Shown in pieces: positions 26,352-35,259 of a stretch of 64,000 nt of DNA (its first letter is position 1; every line of letters starts with the position of its first letter). The stretch is taken from assembly GCA_017303555.1 (NCBI GenBank), contig JAFLCN010000008.1, positions 85,628 through 149,627 of the forward strand. Reading direction: 5' to 3'. Source of the stretch: Planctomycetota bacterium. GTDB lineage: Bacteria; Planctomycetota; Phycisphaerae; Phycisphaerales; UBA1924. The position numbers were made by a program, and so were the translations under genes. Under the pieces are notes generated by a model. The model did not search any database. It worked only from the letters and a program-made list of their open reading frames with translations, and had not been told where the DNA came from.

Positions 26352-28535
26352 ATGGCATCAGAATCGATGAACCAGGACCGTCGCATCAACACGATCGCAA
26401 CGGTCGCCGTCGCCGGGATCACGATCGTGCTCTGCCTTCTGCTGGCCCGTGTGACGCAGCTCCAACTCCGTCCGCCCGGCGATCTCAAGCGGGAGATGGA
26501 GCCCCGCGTCAGCGTGCGCCAGGATCTCCCGATCCGGGGCGACCTGCTCGACCGCAGGGGCCGCATTCTCTCGACCACCCGCGTCGGCTACCGCGTCGTC
26601 GTCGATCCGACGCAGTTGAAATCGCTCGACGAGGCGATCGTGAAGCTCGCGCGTGCGACGGGGCAGAAGGAAGAAGCCGTCGGGGAACGCATCCTTTCCC
26701 GGGTGAACGAGAACCGCCGACGCGATGAACTCCGCCAGAAGGTCGAGCCGCTCGCGGGAGCCGGGGGCGATTCGCCGGTGATGGCGGCGCTTCGGGGCGC
26801 GCTCGGTTCGGCGCTCGGAAACCACTCCCAGGCCACGGTCGCTTCGGACGATCAGACGCGGCAGATCGCCTCCGACGTGCTCGAACCCGAGGTGCCGACG
26901 CCCGCCCTGAAACCGATCCGTTACCTTCCGATGACCCGCCTGCTCTCCGACGCCCAGGTCGAGGCCGTACGCGTCGCCAAGATCAAGGGCGCGATTCTCG
27001 AGCGCGTGATGGTCCGCGAGTATCCCGGCGGGCCCGAGGTCGCGCCCATCGTCGGGCTTGTCGGCTTCGGTCACATCGGCGTGCTCGGTGCCGAGAAGAT
27101 GCTGAACAAGCGTCTGGCCGGCACCGGCGGCACGATTTCTTACGTCCGCGACGCCAAGGGCAAGCCGCTCTGGATCGAGCCCGGTCAGGTCAAGCCCGCA
27201 TCCCCGGGCGATGATGTCCGCCTCTCGATCGACGTTGAAATGCAGCGCATCGCCGTCGAAGAACTCCAGCGAGGCATCACCGACGCCGATTCCGCCGGTG
27301 GCCGCCTGATGATCTTCGATCCGCTGACCGGCGAGATTCTGGCGATGGTCGACATCGTGCGTCACATACCGGATGCGATCCCGTATCCGTGGGCAAAGGT
27401 CTTGCCCCCGCCTCCCCCCGGGCCCGTTGTGCTCGAAACGACCGGGAAGAACAAAGGCAAGCCGAAGAAGGTTTCGGCGCCGAAGCCGATCATCGAGGAT
27501 CATGGCGTGCCGCCGCCGGCGCGCTACGTGACGATTCAGCGTGAGCAAGCCGCAGATGACCTGCCGGCGATGCACCGCAATCGCTGCATCGAGGACATCT
27601 ACGAACCCGGCTCAACCTTCAAGCCGTTTGTGTGGTCCACGATCACCGAACTTGGCCGTGCGCAGGTGGGGGAAGTCTTCGATACCGAAGGCGGTCGCTG
27701 GCACACCTCGTATGGCCGCTACATCGAAGACGTCACCAAGCGCGCAACGATGACATGGGCCGAAGTCCTGATCAACTCCTCGAACATCGGAATGATCAAG
27801 GGCGCCGAACGCCTCAATTTCAAGGAACTCCACGACGCTGTCACCCGCTTTGGTTTCGGCAAACGCACAAACATCGGCTTCGCCGGCGAGGCCAGCGGCA
27901 TCATCACCTCGCTCAAGGCGTGGAGCAAGTTCAGCCAGACCTCGGTCGCGTACGGACATGAAGTGGCGGTGACGCCACTCCAGATGGTCCGGGCCTTCAG
28001 CGCGTTCTGCCGCCCCGGCGATCTCGCGGGCACGCTGCCCCCTGTTCGCCTCACCGCCCAGTCCGCAGATGATGTTCGAGGCTCCGTCATCGAGCGGGTC
28101 CTGCCGGTGAAAATTGCCAACCTGACGCGCGAAGTCATGCAGGGGGTCGCGGCCAAGGTCGAAATGAACCTCGCCAACTCCTCGCACGGCAGCGAAGCCG
28201 GCTGGAAGTACTCGATGTTCGGAAAGTCCGGCACCGCCGAGATTCCCCTGACGCCCCCGCCCGGCAAGAACCTCCGCCGCCCCCGCGGCACGACCGGTTA
28301 CTTCGATGACCAGTACAACTCCAGTTTTATCGCCGGCGGCCCCGCCGAGGCACCCAAGGTCATTGTGCTTTGCGTGATCGACGATCCCAGCCCGGCACGC
28401 GTGCGGGCCCGGCAGCATTACGGCTCGTATGTCGCCGGGCCGGTGGTCCGACGCACGATGGAGCGGGCGCTGAATTACCTCGGGGTGCAGCCTTCCCCGG
28501 CCGAGAAACCCAAGGGTGAATTGGCTGGCCTGTAA
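26352..28535 (+). CDS. ftsI: Peptidoglycan D,D-transpeptidase FtsI / class B penicillin-binding protein
   Basis: The 727-residue class B PBP cross-links peptidoglycan at the septum or side wall. It has a cytoplasmic N-terminus, one membrane helix (about residues 15-33), the LPIRGDLLDRRGRILS pedestal motif (59-74), and the penicillin-binding domain. That domain shows STFK (Ser421 nucleophile, Lys424), SSN (476-478) and KSGTAE (625-630). A segment of about 50 residues just before the active site (about 345-395) is Pro/Lys-rich, including five Pro in a row, and looks like an inserted flexible loop. Its ATG is 6 nt after the FtsL-like stop. No murE, mraY or ftsW follows, so the cluster ends here. 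Confidence 0.92.
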   Translation: MASESMNQDRRINTIATVAVAGITIVLCLLLARVTQLQLRPPGDLKREMEPRVSVRQDLPIRGDLLDRRGRILSTTRVGYRVVVDPTQLKSLDEAIVKLARATGQKEEAVGERILSRVNENRRRDELRQKVEPLAGAGGDSPVMAALRGALGSALGNHSQATVASDDQTRQIASDVLEPEVPTPALKPIRYLPMTRLLSDAQVEAVRVAKIKGAILERVMVREYPGGPEVAPIVGLVGFGHIGVLGAEKMLNKRLAGTGGTISYVRDAKGKPLWIEPGQVKPASPGDDVRLSIDVEMQRIAVEELQRGITDADSAGGRLMIFDPLTGEILAMVDIVRHIPDAIPYPWAKVLPPPPPGPVVLETTGKNKGKPKKVSAPKPIIEDHGVPPPARYVTIQREQAADDLPAMHRNRCIEDIYEPGSTFKPFVWSTITELGRAQVGEVFDTEGGRWHTSYGRYIEDVTKRATMTWAEVLINSSNIGMIKGAERLNFKELHDAVTRFGFGKRTNIGFAGEASGIITSLKAWSKFSQTSVAYGHEVAVTPLQMVRAFSAFCRPGDLAGTLPPVRLTAQSADDVRGSVIERVLPVKIANLTREVMQGVAAKVEMNLANSSHGSEAGWKYSMFGKSGTAEIPLTPPPGKNLRRPRGTTGYFDDQYNSSFIAGGPAEAPKVIVLCVIDDPSPARVRARQHYGSYVAGPVVRRTMERALNYLGVQPSPAEKPKGELAGL

Positions 28536-28664
28536 GCGTTTTCATATCTTGCGTCCGGCTGGTCATAACACAACGTTTGGGTTCAAGCCGGGAAAGGGGT
28601 GTTTACCCCCGCTCGCCGATAACGAATTGCAACCAAAAAACCGGTAAATCCGTCAAATGCTGCT

Positions 28665-28693
28665 TTGCAGAAAGCGGTTACAAGAGTTACGAT
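28665..28693 (+). promoter_or_regulatory. Sigma-70-like promoter of the PEP-CTERM gene
   Basis: TTGCAG (28665-28670) and TACGAT (28688-28693) are separated by exactly 17 bp. The leader is about 110 nt and contains an AGAGGAG ribosome-binding site at 28797-28803, 9 nt before the ATG. Confidence 0.6.
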
Positions 28694-28812
28694 CATGAAT
28701 GGTGCAGTCGAGCGTCTCCGGGACGCGCGAATTCTGCTGATTTCGTTTGTAAGTCCGCTCGCTCCCGTGGGGTTGCCGTGCGGACTGGTCCATCCCAGAG
28801 GAGATTTGAGAG

Positions 28813-29493
28813 ATGAAGAACGTTCTGTTTGCCGCTACGGCTCTCGTCGTGGCCGCCGGCCTTTCCCAAGCCGCCCCGACGACGTACAACGACGCCGAAA
28901 ACGACCTGTTTGACAACGGTTTCTCGAACCTGGACATCAAGTCCGTCAAGGTCGACAACGACGCGTCGAACGTGTACATCTCGGTCGAGACGCGTGGATA
29001 TCAGAACTGGACGAAGTACATGATCTACATGAACGCGTCCACCGCCAGCGACTTCACGGGCACCAACGCCTGGGGCCGCCCCGTGAATCTCACGACGCAG
29101 ATCAGCCACTATGTCGGCTCCTGGGTCGATCAGCCCAACACCAACCAGCAGAACTGGGCCTGGGACGGTTTCAACTGGAACATGGACGGCGGCACGACCG
29201 ACAACGATCAGTCGCAGACCGGCATCAACATCGTGACCTTCACGATCAGCCGCTCCTTCCTCGGCCTCCTCTCCACCGGCGACGTCCTTCTGTTTGACGT
29301 GGCCACCTCGGGTGGTGGCGGCGGCGATCCGGGCATCGATCACCTGAGCCGCAACACGGTGGCGACCAACGGCTGGGGCGAACCCTCGCAGTCGGGCACC
29401 TTCCTTGCTTACACCCTGCATGACATCCCGGCCCCCGGCGCACTGGCGCTCGTCGGCATGGGTGGCCTGCTGGCTGCTCGCCGTCGCCGCTGA
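28813..29493 (+). CDS. Secreted protein with PEP-CTERM-type sorting tail
   Basis: The 226-residue product has a signal peptide (residues 1-21, ending SQAA). The mature domain is rich in Asn, Asp, Trp and Tyr without Cys, contains a Gly run (SGGGGGDPG), and may be an all-beta binding domain. The C-terminus reads IPAPGALALVGMGGLLAARRRR: a Pro-rich motif, a hydrophobic helix and a basic end, the layout of PEP-CTERM proteins processed by exosortase. It has its own promoter and a strong terminator, so it is monocistronic. No exosortase gene is in the window. Function of the mature domain is unknown. Confidence 0.8.
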   Translation: MKNVLFAATALVVAAGLSQAAPTTYNDAENDLFDNGFSNLDIKSVKVDNDASNVYISVETRGYQNWTKYMIYMNASTASDFTGTNAWGRPVNLTTQISHYVGSWVDQPNTNQQNWAWDGFNWNMDGGTTDNDQSQTGINIVTFTISRSFLGLLSTGDVLLFDVATSGGGGGDPGIDHLSRNTVATNGWGEPSQSGTFLAYTLHDIPAPGALALVGMGGLLAARRRR

Positions 29494-29521
29494 GGCACGG
29501 TTTGCAGATAGTCTGACATTC

Positions 29522-29556
29522 ACAAGCCCCGGCATTCGTGCCGGGGCTTGTCTTTT
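29522..29556 (+). terminator. Strong intrinsic terminator with UUCG loop
   Basis: A 13-bp perfect stem (29522-29534 with 29539-29551) closed by a TTCG tetraloop is followed by CTTTTT. It lies 28 nt after the PEP-CTERM gene stop. Confidence 0.93.
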
Positions 29557-29644
29557 TGCGGTTTGGCGGACCCCAGAACATTCGGCGGCCGAACTCGCTA
29601 CATTCTGCGGCCCGATTGCCCGCCTTGGCGGGCGGAGACCACAC

Positions 29645-30649
29645 GTGCCCCCGATGATCGAAACGATCAATTTGACCAAGAAGTACGGCGAGCTGATCGC
29701 GCTGAACAATCTGAACCTGATCATCAACGAGGGTGATTGCTTCGGCTTCATCGGCCCCAACGGAGCGGGCAAGACCACGACCATCAAGATCCTCGCGACG
29801 CTGCTGAAGCCCAGCAGCGGGCAGGCGAACGTTGCGGGATTGACGATCGGCTATCAGAACCGCCAGATCCGGCCGCTCATCGGCTACGTGCCCGATTTCA
29901 TGGGCGCGTACGAAGACATGGTCGTGACCGAGTACTTGGAATTCTTCGCGGCGTCGTACGGCATTCACGGCGGCCAGCGCATCAAGACCGTGAAGGATGT
30001 GCTTGAACTCACCGACCTGACGTACAAGGCCGATGCGGAAGTGAACAGCCTCAGCCGCGGCATGCAGCAGCGACTGAGCGTGGCACGCGTGCTTCTGCAC
30101 GATCCGAAAGTGCTGCTGATGGACGAGCCTGCCTCGGGCCTTGATCCGCGGGCACGCATCGAGATGCGCGAGCTCTTGAAAGAGCTGCGACGGATGGGCA
30201 AGACGATCTTGATTTCGAGCCACATTCTGCCGGAGCTTGCGGAGCTTTGCAATGTCGTGGGGATCATCGAACGCGGGCAGTTGCTGTTTTCTGGAACGGT
30301 CGATGAGATCGTCCGGCGCGCGAAGATGGGGCACATCCTGCATGTGGGCGTGACGGATCGCGTCGAGGAAGCTGCGAAGGTGATCGCCTCGATGCCGGGC
30401 GTGAAGAAGGTTTCTCTGGCGGACGCGGAATCGCCGGGCGCAGCGGTGAACGGCGCGGGCGGCGCGAAGGGCAGCAATGGGCACGCGATGAAGATGATCG
30501 TTGCGGACTTTGATGCCGCGGGCGGTCGGAACTACACCGATATTCCCAACGTGCTCATCAATCAGGGGTTCCGGATCACCAAGTTCACGGAAGAGCCGGT
30601 CAATCTGGAAACGGCGTTTATGCGGTTGACGAAGGGGTTGGTGCAGTAA
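29645..30649 (+). CDS. ABC transporter ATP-binding protein (CcmA/Nod-like group)
   Basis: The 334-residue ATPase shows Walker A GPNGAGKTT, the Q-loop region, the signature LSRGMQQRLSVARVL, Walker B VLLMDEPASGLDP, and the switch His in ISSHILPE. After the ATPase core, the last ~100 residues form a variable domain with a Gly/Ala-rich linker, as in ABC-2-type exporters of the GldA/CcmA group. GTG at 29645 has GGAG 7 nt before it; an ATG nine nt downstream is an alternative start. No permease gene is adjacent, so partner and substrate are unknown. Confidence 0.88.
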   Translation: MPPMIETINLTKKYGELIALNNLNLIINEGDCFGFIGPNGAGKTTTIKILATLLKPSSGQANVAGLTIGYQNRQIRPLIGYVPDFMGAYEDMVVTEYLEFFAASYGIHGGQRIKTVKDVLELTDLTYKADAEVNSLSRGMQQRLSVARVLLHDPKVLLMDEPASGLDPRARIEMRELLKELRRMGKTILISSHILPELAELCNVVGIIERGQLLFSGTVDEIVRRAKMGHILHVGVTDRVEEAAKVIASMPGVKKVSLADAESPGAAVNGAGGAKGSNGHAMKMIVADFDAAGGRNYTDIPNVLINQGFRITKFTEEPVNLETAFMRLTKGLVQ

Positions 30650-30696
30650 ATCGCTTCGCGTAGTTCACCAGATCGATGCGCGTGATTCGACACGAT

Positions 30697-31872
30697 TTAC
30701 GATGAGGGAGTTGAGGCCTTCACCAGGTCGTTTTCCGACGCCCATGCTCCGAGATCGCGCCGATCGATCGCGGCGGCCATGAGATCCGGGAACTTGTCGG
30801 GCGTGCAGGCGAAGCTGGGGACGCCGAGCGAGGCGAGTGCCGCGGCGTTCTCGTGATCGAAGCATGGCGCGCCGTCGTCGCTGAGCGCGAGGAGTGTGAC
30901 CATGCGGACACCCGAGCCGACGATTGACGCGGCACGCTTGAGCATCTCGCGCTTGTCGCCACCTTCGTAGAGATCGGTGATCAGGACGAAGATGGTGTCG
31001 TGCGGCTTGCGGATGAGGCCCTGGCAGTAGGTGAGTGCGCGGTTGATGTCGGTGCCACCGCCGAGTTGAACGCCCATGAGGACATCAACGGGGTCGGACA
31101 TCTTCTCGGTGAGGTCAACGACGGACGTATCGAACGTGACAACGCTGGTGCGGATGGCGGGGATCGATGCGAGTACGGCGCCGAAGATGCCGGAGTAGAC
31201 AACCGACGGGCCCATCGAGCCGGATTGATCGATGCAGAGGATGACGGAGCGGAGCTCGTTGCGTTTGCGGCCGTACCCGATGCGGGTTTCAGGGACGATG
31301 GTGCGGTATTCCTGCTGGTAGTGTTTCAGGTTGGCCCGGATGGTGCGATTCCAGTCGATCTCGCTGTGCCGCGGGCGGCGGGTACGGGTCGATCGCTTGA
31401 GCGCGCCTCCGACGGCCTGACGCATGGGTGAATCGAGGCGGCGGAGCAGATCGCGCACGACTTTCTGCACGACCGCGCGGGCGGTGGCCTTTGCTTTCTG
31501 TGGAATCACGCCGGAGAGCGACATCAGCGTGGAGACAAGGTGGACATCCGGCTCGACGGCTTCGAGCATCTCGGGCTCGAGAAGCAGGCGCTGCATGCCG
31601 AGACGCTCGATGGCGTCTTTCTGCATGACGCGGACGACGGAAGCCGGAAAGAACTCGCGGATATCGCCGAGCCAGCGGGCGGCATTGGGCGCGGAAGCGC
31701 CAAGTCCTCCACGGCGCTCGGCGGAATCGGCGTCGTACAAACTCGCCATCGCTTTGTCGAGGCGGAGTTCGCCGGGCGAGAGGGAAATGCCGAGGCCATC
31801 GGCCTCGCCGCCTCCGAGGAGGAGACGCCAGCGTTTCAGGCGTTCTTCGGGTGAAATCGGCACCGTGCTCAT
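30697..31872 (-). CDS. VWA-domain protein (YehP-like)
   Basis: The 391-residue protein has a helical N-terminal part (about residues 1-205), including a basic RSTRTRRPRHS segment. A C-terminal von Willebrand A domain follows with a complete metal-ion-dependent adhesion site: DQSGS at 215-219, Thr274 in GGGTDIN, and Asp300 in LITDLYEGG. VWA proteins next to MoxR-type ATPases usually bind the target that the ATPase remodels. The start overlaps the DUF5682-type stop by 4 nt (ATGA), so it is translationally coupled. It is the last gene of the five-gene run and corresponds to E. coli YehP in layout. Cytoplasmic location is inferred from the lack of a signal. Confidence 0.87.
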   Translation of the reverse strand: MSTVPISPEERLKRWRLLLGGGEADGLGISLSPGELRLDKAMASLYDADSAERRGGLGASAPNAARWLGDIREFFPASVVRVMQKDAIERLGMQRLLLEPEMLEAVEPDVHLVSTLMSLSGVIPQKAKATARAVVQKVVRDLLRRLDSPMRQAVGGALKRSTRTRRPRHSEIDWNRTIRANLKHYQQEYRTIVPETRIGYGRKRNELRSVILCIDQSGSMGPSVVYSGIFGAVLASIPAIRTSVVTFDTSVVDLTEKMSDPVDVLMGVQLGGGTDINRALTYCQGLIRKPHDTIFVLITDLYEGGDKREMLKRAASIVGSGVRMVTLLALSDDGAPCFDHENAAALASLGVPSFACTPDKFPDLMAAAIDRRDLGAWASENDLVKASTPSS

Positions 31873-34160
31873 AGCGTGATTTCTCCGAAGATCTCGCGAA
31901 GGACCGGCAGCACCAGTTCGCCCCGTGCCGCGACGTAATCGCCCGTCGCTGCGGCAAGCGATCCGGATACTGAGGGCGACGCGCCGGCTGTCCGCTTCAG
32001 CTTCTCGCCAATCTGCCGGCGCTCCGGCGGCGCAAAGGATCCAAATGTGCGGCGGCCGATCGGACAAGTTCGCTCGAAGACGTCGGGCGCGAGCGAGCAG
32101 ACCCAGGCATCGACGAGCGCGAGCAAGCGCGGATCGTGAATGAGGACCATGCCGGAGCCGGAAAGGAATCCTTCAAGCCACGCCGACGATTTCTCGGGGT
32201 CGTTTCCGGGTGAGAGCGCGAGCGAGACGCGATCGGCGATGGTTTGTGATTCAACCTTTCGCCCGTCGAACAAGATTCGCCAGCAGCGGCCCTGAACCAG
32301 GCCATGGGTCTGGCTGTCGCCGAGCGCGAGCACACGCTCGGACCACATCTCGGAAAACTCCTTGTCTTCGAGCGTGCCGAGCGCGGCATCGATGGCGTTG
32401 ATTCGTCCGAGCATGGCGGCCGCGGCATCGTCGTCGAGTGAGGTGCAGGCGGGAATGAGTCCGGCGCAGACGCGGATGAGCAGGCCGCGGACGATCGGCA
32501 GGACGAGCGCTGCGTCGGTCTTGCGGACGTTGCCGTAGCGGAGGACGCCGGCCAGAGACGGGATCGCTTCCATCAGGTTGCCGATGTCGGCGGAAATCGC
32601 GGCGACCGACTCGATCGCTTGCAGCAGCGAGGCGACGGCTCCGGGAAGGTCCGCGAGCATCGCGTGATCGAGCATCCGCGTGAGTGGGGGAAGCGACTTG
32701 GCGTTGGAGGCTTCGAAGGCGACGCGGGCTGCCGCGGCTGATTCGATGGTGTTTCCGAACCGGGCGGCTTCGATCACGCAGATCGAAAGCTCGGGCTTCC
32801 ACTGGAGCTTCCAGGTCTCGCGGAACGTGCCCTTGCTGCGTTTGGCATCCTCCTGCGGCTCGGCCCACGGGATTTCGAGCAGGGCGAGGCGGTGGAAGAG
32901 CCTGCTCCGGGCGAGGTCATTCTCCTTTCGGAGATCGAGTTCGAGAACGACATCGTCGGCGGAGACTTTAAGTCGGAGTGACTTCTGCGTTGCTTCGAGA
33001 TCGCGCTGCAACGGAACAGCGGGAGCGCGACTCGGGACGGCACCAAGCTTCTCGCCGACGATGAGTTTGCGTTCGATGACCTTGAGCGGGAGCGGGTTGC
33101 CTCCGCAAAGTACCGAGAGTGTGGCTTCGTTGAACTCTTCGAGGCCCGGCGCAGCGCGCCCTCGGAGCATCGCGAGCGACTCGGAAAGACGAACGGATTC
33201 GATGATGTTGGCGGGCGAACCTTCGAGATCTTCTGCTCGCATCAGCCGCGCAACGCTGGTGAGCCAGCGCTCGGCGATCTGATCGTGGTGCACCCACAGG
33301 TGCTCGTACCAGCCGGGGCTGACGACGCCCGCTCCGTAGCCGGAATCGAACGCGAGACGGCCGTGCGTCCAAGGGATCCAGGTTGCAGCGGTCCTGCGCT
33401 TCTCAAGTCCTTTGAGCGCGGCATCATCCTGCTTGGCGGGTGTGCTATCTATGAACTGCTGCGTGAGCACCGGTGCGTGCCATGCGCCGCAGACGATCGC
33501 GATTTTCTTGAAGCCTTCCTTGATCGCAGCGCGGATCGAACGGCGCATGTGTGCTTCGCGCGGAACCTCTTCCGGATCGCGGCTCGAATCGTGTTCCGGC
33601 CCGGCGAACTTCTCGCGGAGCGAGGCCATCGCTTCGCGGATCGCATCGAAGACGGCCATTGGATCGTCTTCTCCTCGGCGTTCTTCGATCAATCGGCTCC
33701 ACCAGGCTTCGCCGTCGGAGTAGCCCGCAGCATGCGCGAGTTGTTCGAGCGCATCAATGCGAGAGGGCGGAGTCTGCGGCTGGGCTTCGGGATCGTTCGA
33801 TGTGGGAGCGGTAGGGGCCTTCGGGGCGGACTGTGCCGGAAGTTGGCGAAGCGAACGAGGAAGATCGATGAAGCGGACTTCGGCGCGAGCTTTGAGTCCG
33901 TGACGGATTGCTTGCCACTCTGGTGAAAATTCAGCGAAGGGGAAGTAGGAAGCGGATTGCGGTGCATCGGGTTCGTAGACGAGGAGCGCGACAGGCGGCG
34001 TCATCTCCTTGTCCGCGGCCATCTCGATCAATTCCGCGGCATCGGGCGGCCCTTCGATCAGGATCGCATCGGGCTTGAGGTCCTGCAGGGCGCGCAGCAC
34101 CATCCGTGCCGAGCCGGGGCCGTGGTGGCGGATGCCGAGGATGTGAGGGGCGGTCGTCAT
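31869..34160 (-). CDS. DUF5682-family protein (YehM-like)
   Basis: The 763-residue protein starts MTTAPHILGIRHHGPGSARMV, with a HHGPGS motif and then IEGPPDAAEL. Further on is AIVCGAWHAPVLTQQF. These three spots resemble conserved positions of the TraB/GumN/ChaN-like fold, where His and Glu residues form a putative metal site; that link is my inference. The C-terminal two thirds are Ala/Leu-rich helices with no recognised motif. I choose the ATG at 34160 because the family starts right at this point. It follows the AAA+ gene by 16 nt and overlaps the VWA start by 4 nt. Function is unknown. Confidence 0.8.
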   Translation of the reverse strand: MTTAPHILGIRHHGPGSARMVLRALQDLKPDAILIEGPPDAAELIEMAADKEMTPPVALLVYEPDAPQSASYFPFAEFSPEWQAIRHGLKARAEVRFIDLPRSLRQLPAQSAPKAPTAPTSNDPEAQPQTPPSRIDALEQLAHAAGYSDGEAWWSRLIEERRGEDDPMAVFDAIREAMASLREKFAGPEHDSSRDPEEVPREAHMRRSIRAAIKEGFKKIAIVCGAWHAPVLTQQFIDSTPAKQDDAALKGLEKRRTAATWIPWTHGRLAFDSGYGAGVVSPGWYEHLWVHHDQIAERWLTSVARLMRAEDLEGSPANIIESVRLSESLAMLRGRAAPGLEEFNEATLSVLCGGNPLPLKVIERKLIVGEKLGAVPSRAPAVPLQRDLEATQKSLRLKVSADDVVLELDLRKENDLARSRLFHRLALLEIPWAEPQEDAKRSKGTFRETWKLQWKPELSICVIEAARFGNTIESAAAARVAFEASNAKSLPPLTRMLDHAMLADLPGAVASLLQAIESVAAISADIGNLMEAIPSLAGVLRYGNVRKTDAALVLPIVRGLLIRVCAGLIPACTSLDDDAAAAMLGRINAIDAALGTLEDKEFSEMWSERVLALGDSQTHGLVQGRCWRILFDGRKVESQTIADRVSLALSPGNDPEKSSAWLEGFLSGSGMVLIHDPRLLALVDAWVCSLAPDVFERTCPIGRRTFGSFAPPERRQIGEKLKRTAGASPSVSGSLAAATGDYVAARGELVLPVLREIFGEITL

Positions 34161-34176
34161 AGACGAGTGCGATTTG

Positions 34177-35259
34177 TCAGAGCACTTCCTTGCACGCGCG
34201 ATACAGGTCTTTCCACCCATCGCGTTCCTTCACGACGCCTTCCAGATACTCCTGAAAGACGACGCGATCCTGAACCGGGTCTTTGACAATCGCGCCGATC
34301 ATGCCGCTGGCGATATCCGCGGCCTTGAGCGTGCCATCGCCGAAGTGCGAAGCGAGCGCCATGCCGCTGGTGATGACGCTGATGGTTTCTGCCGCAGAGA
34401 GCGAACCGCTGGGTTGCTTGAGCTTGGCCTTGCCGTCGGTGGTCTTGCCATCGCGCAGCTCGCGGAAGATGGTGACGACGCGGCGGATCTCTTCGAGCGC
34501 GGGGGCGGGTGCCGGGATTTCAAGCGACTTTCCGAGCTGCGCGACGCGTCGGTGGACGATGTCCACTTCTTCGTCCATGGTGTCCGGCACAGGAAGCACA
34601 ACCGTGTTGAAGCGGCGTTTGAGCGCGCTCGAGAGTTCGTTGACACCCTTGTCGCGGTCGTTTGCGGTTGCGATGATGTTGAAGCCACGCACGGCGCGAA
34701 CTTCTTCGTTCAATTCGGGAATGGGAAGGGTCTTTTCTGAAAGGATCGTGATCAGCGTGTCCTGCACATCGCTCGGGATGCGCGTGAGTTCTTCGACGCG
34801 GACGAGTTTGCCTTCGGTCATTCCGCGCATGACGGGCCCGGCGACGACGGCGTCGCGCGTCGGCCCTTTGGCGAGGAGCATGGCGTAGTTCCAGCCGTAG
34901 CGGATGGCTTCTTCGGGCGTGCCGGCGGTGCCTTGGACCATGAGGGTTGAATCGCCACTGATTGCCGCGGCGATGTGTTCGCTCACCCAGCTTTTCGCGG
35001 TCCCGGGAACGCCCATGAGCAGCAAGCCACGATCGGTCGCGAGCGTTGCAACTGCGATTTCCATCAGCCGTTGATTGCCGACGTACTTGGGCGTGATGAT
35101 TGTGCCGTCCTTGAGCTTGCCTCCGATCAGGTAGGTGACGACGGCCCACGGCGAGAGCTTCCACTTGGCGGGACGGGGCTTGTCATCGACTTTGGCGAGC
35201 GAAGCGAGTTCGGAGGCGAACTGCTTCTCGGCCGTTTCACGGAGGGTTGCGGTTGTCAC
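34177..35259 (-). CDS. MoxR-type AAA+ ATPase (YehL-like)
   Basis: The 360-residue ATPase has Walker A GVPGTAKS (83-90) and a Walker B region reading KLVRVEELTR (about 151-160). There the usual Asp-Glu is Glu-Glu, with Val before it. Sensor 1 is GFNIIATANDRDKG and the Arg finger lies in LKRRF (about 213-217). Such ATPases are chaperones that insert cofactors or remodel partners, typically together with a VWA protein. GTG at 35259 is decided by AAGGAG 7 nt upstream and by a 4-nt GTGA overlap with the preceding stop. It is the third gene of the run and matches E. coli YehL in layout. Confidence 0.88.
   Translation of the reverse strand: MTTATLRETAEKQFASELASLAKVDDKPRPAKWKLSPWAVVTYLIGGKLKDGTIITPKYVGNQRLMEIAVATLATDRGLLLMGVPGTAKSWVSEHIAAAISGDSTLMVQGTAGTPEEAIRYGWNYAMLLAKGPTRDAVVAGPVMRGMTEGKLVRVEELTRIPSDVQDTLITILSEKTLPIPELNEEVRAVRGFNIIATANDRDKGVNELSSALKRRFNTVVLPVPDTMDEEVDIVHRRVAQLGKSLEIPAPAPALEEIRRVVTIFRELRDGKTTDGKAKLKQPSGSLSAAETISVITSGMALASHFGDGTLKAADIASGMIGAIVKDPVQDRVVFQEYLEGVVKERDGWKDLYRACKEVL

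Noticed and set aside
28536..28812. A possible tRNA or riboswitch in the region before the PEP-CTERM gene
   Set aside because: I found no cloverleaf or T-loop sequence. Only a promoter and a small GGGTGTTTACCCCC hairpin are visible.
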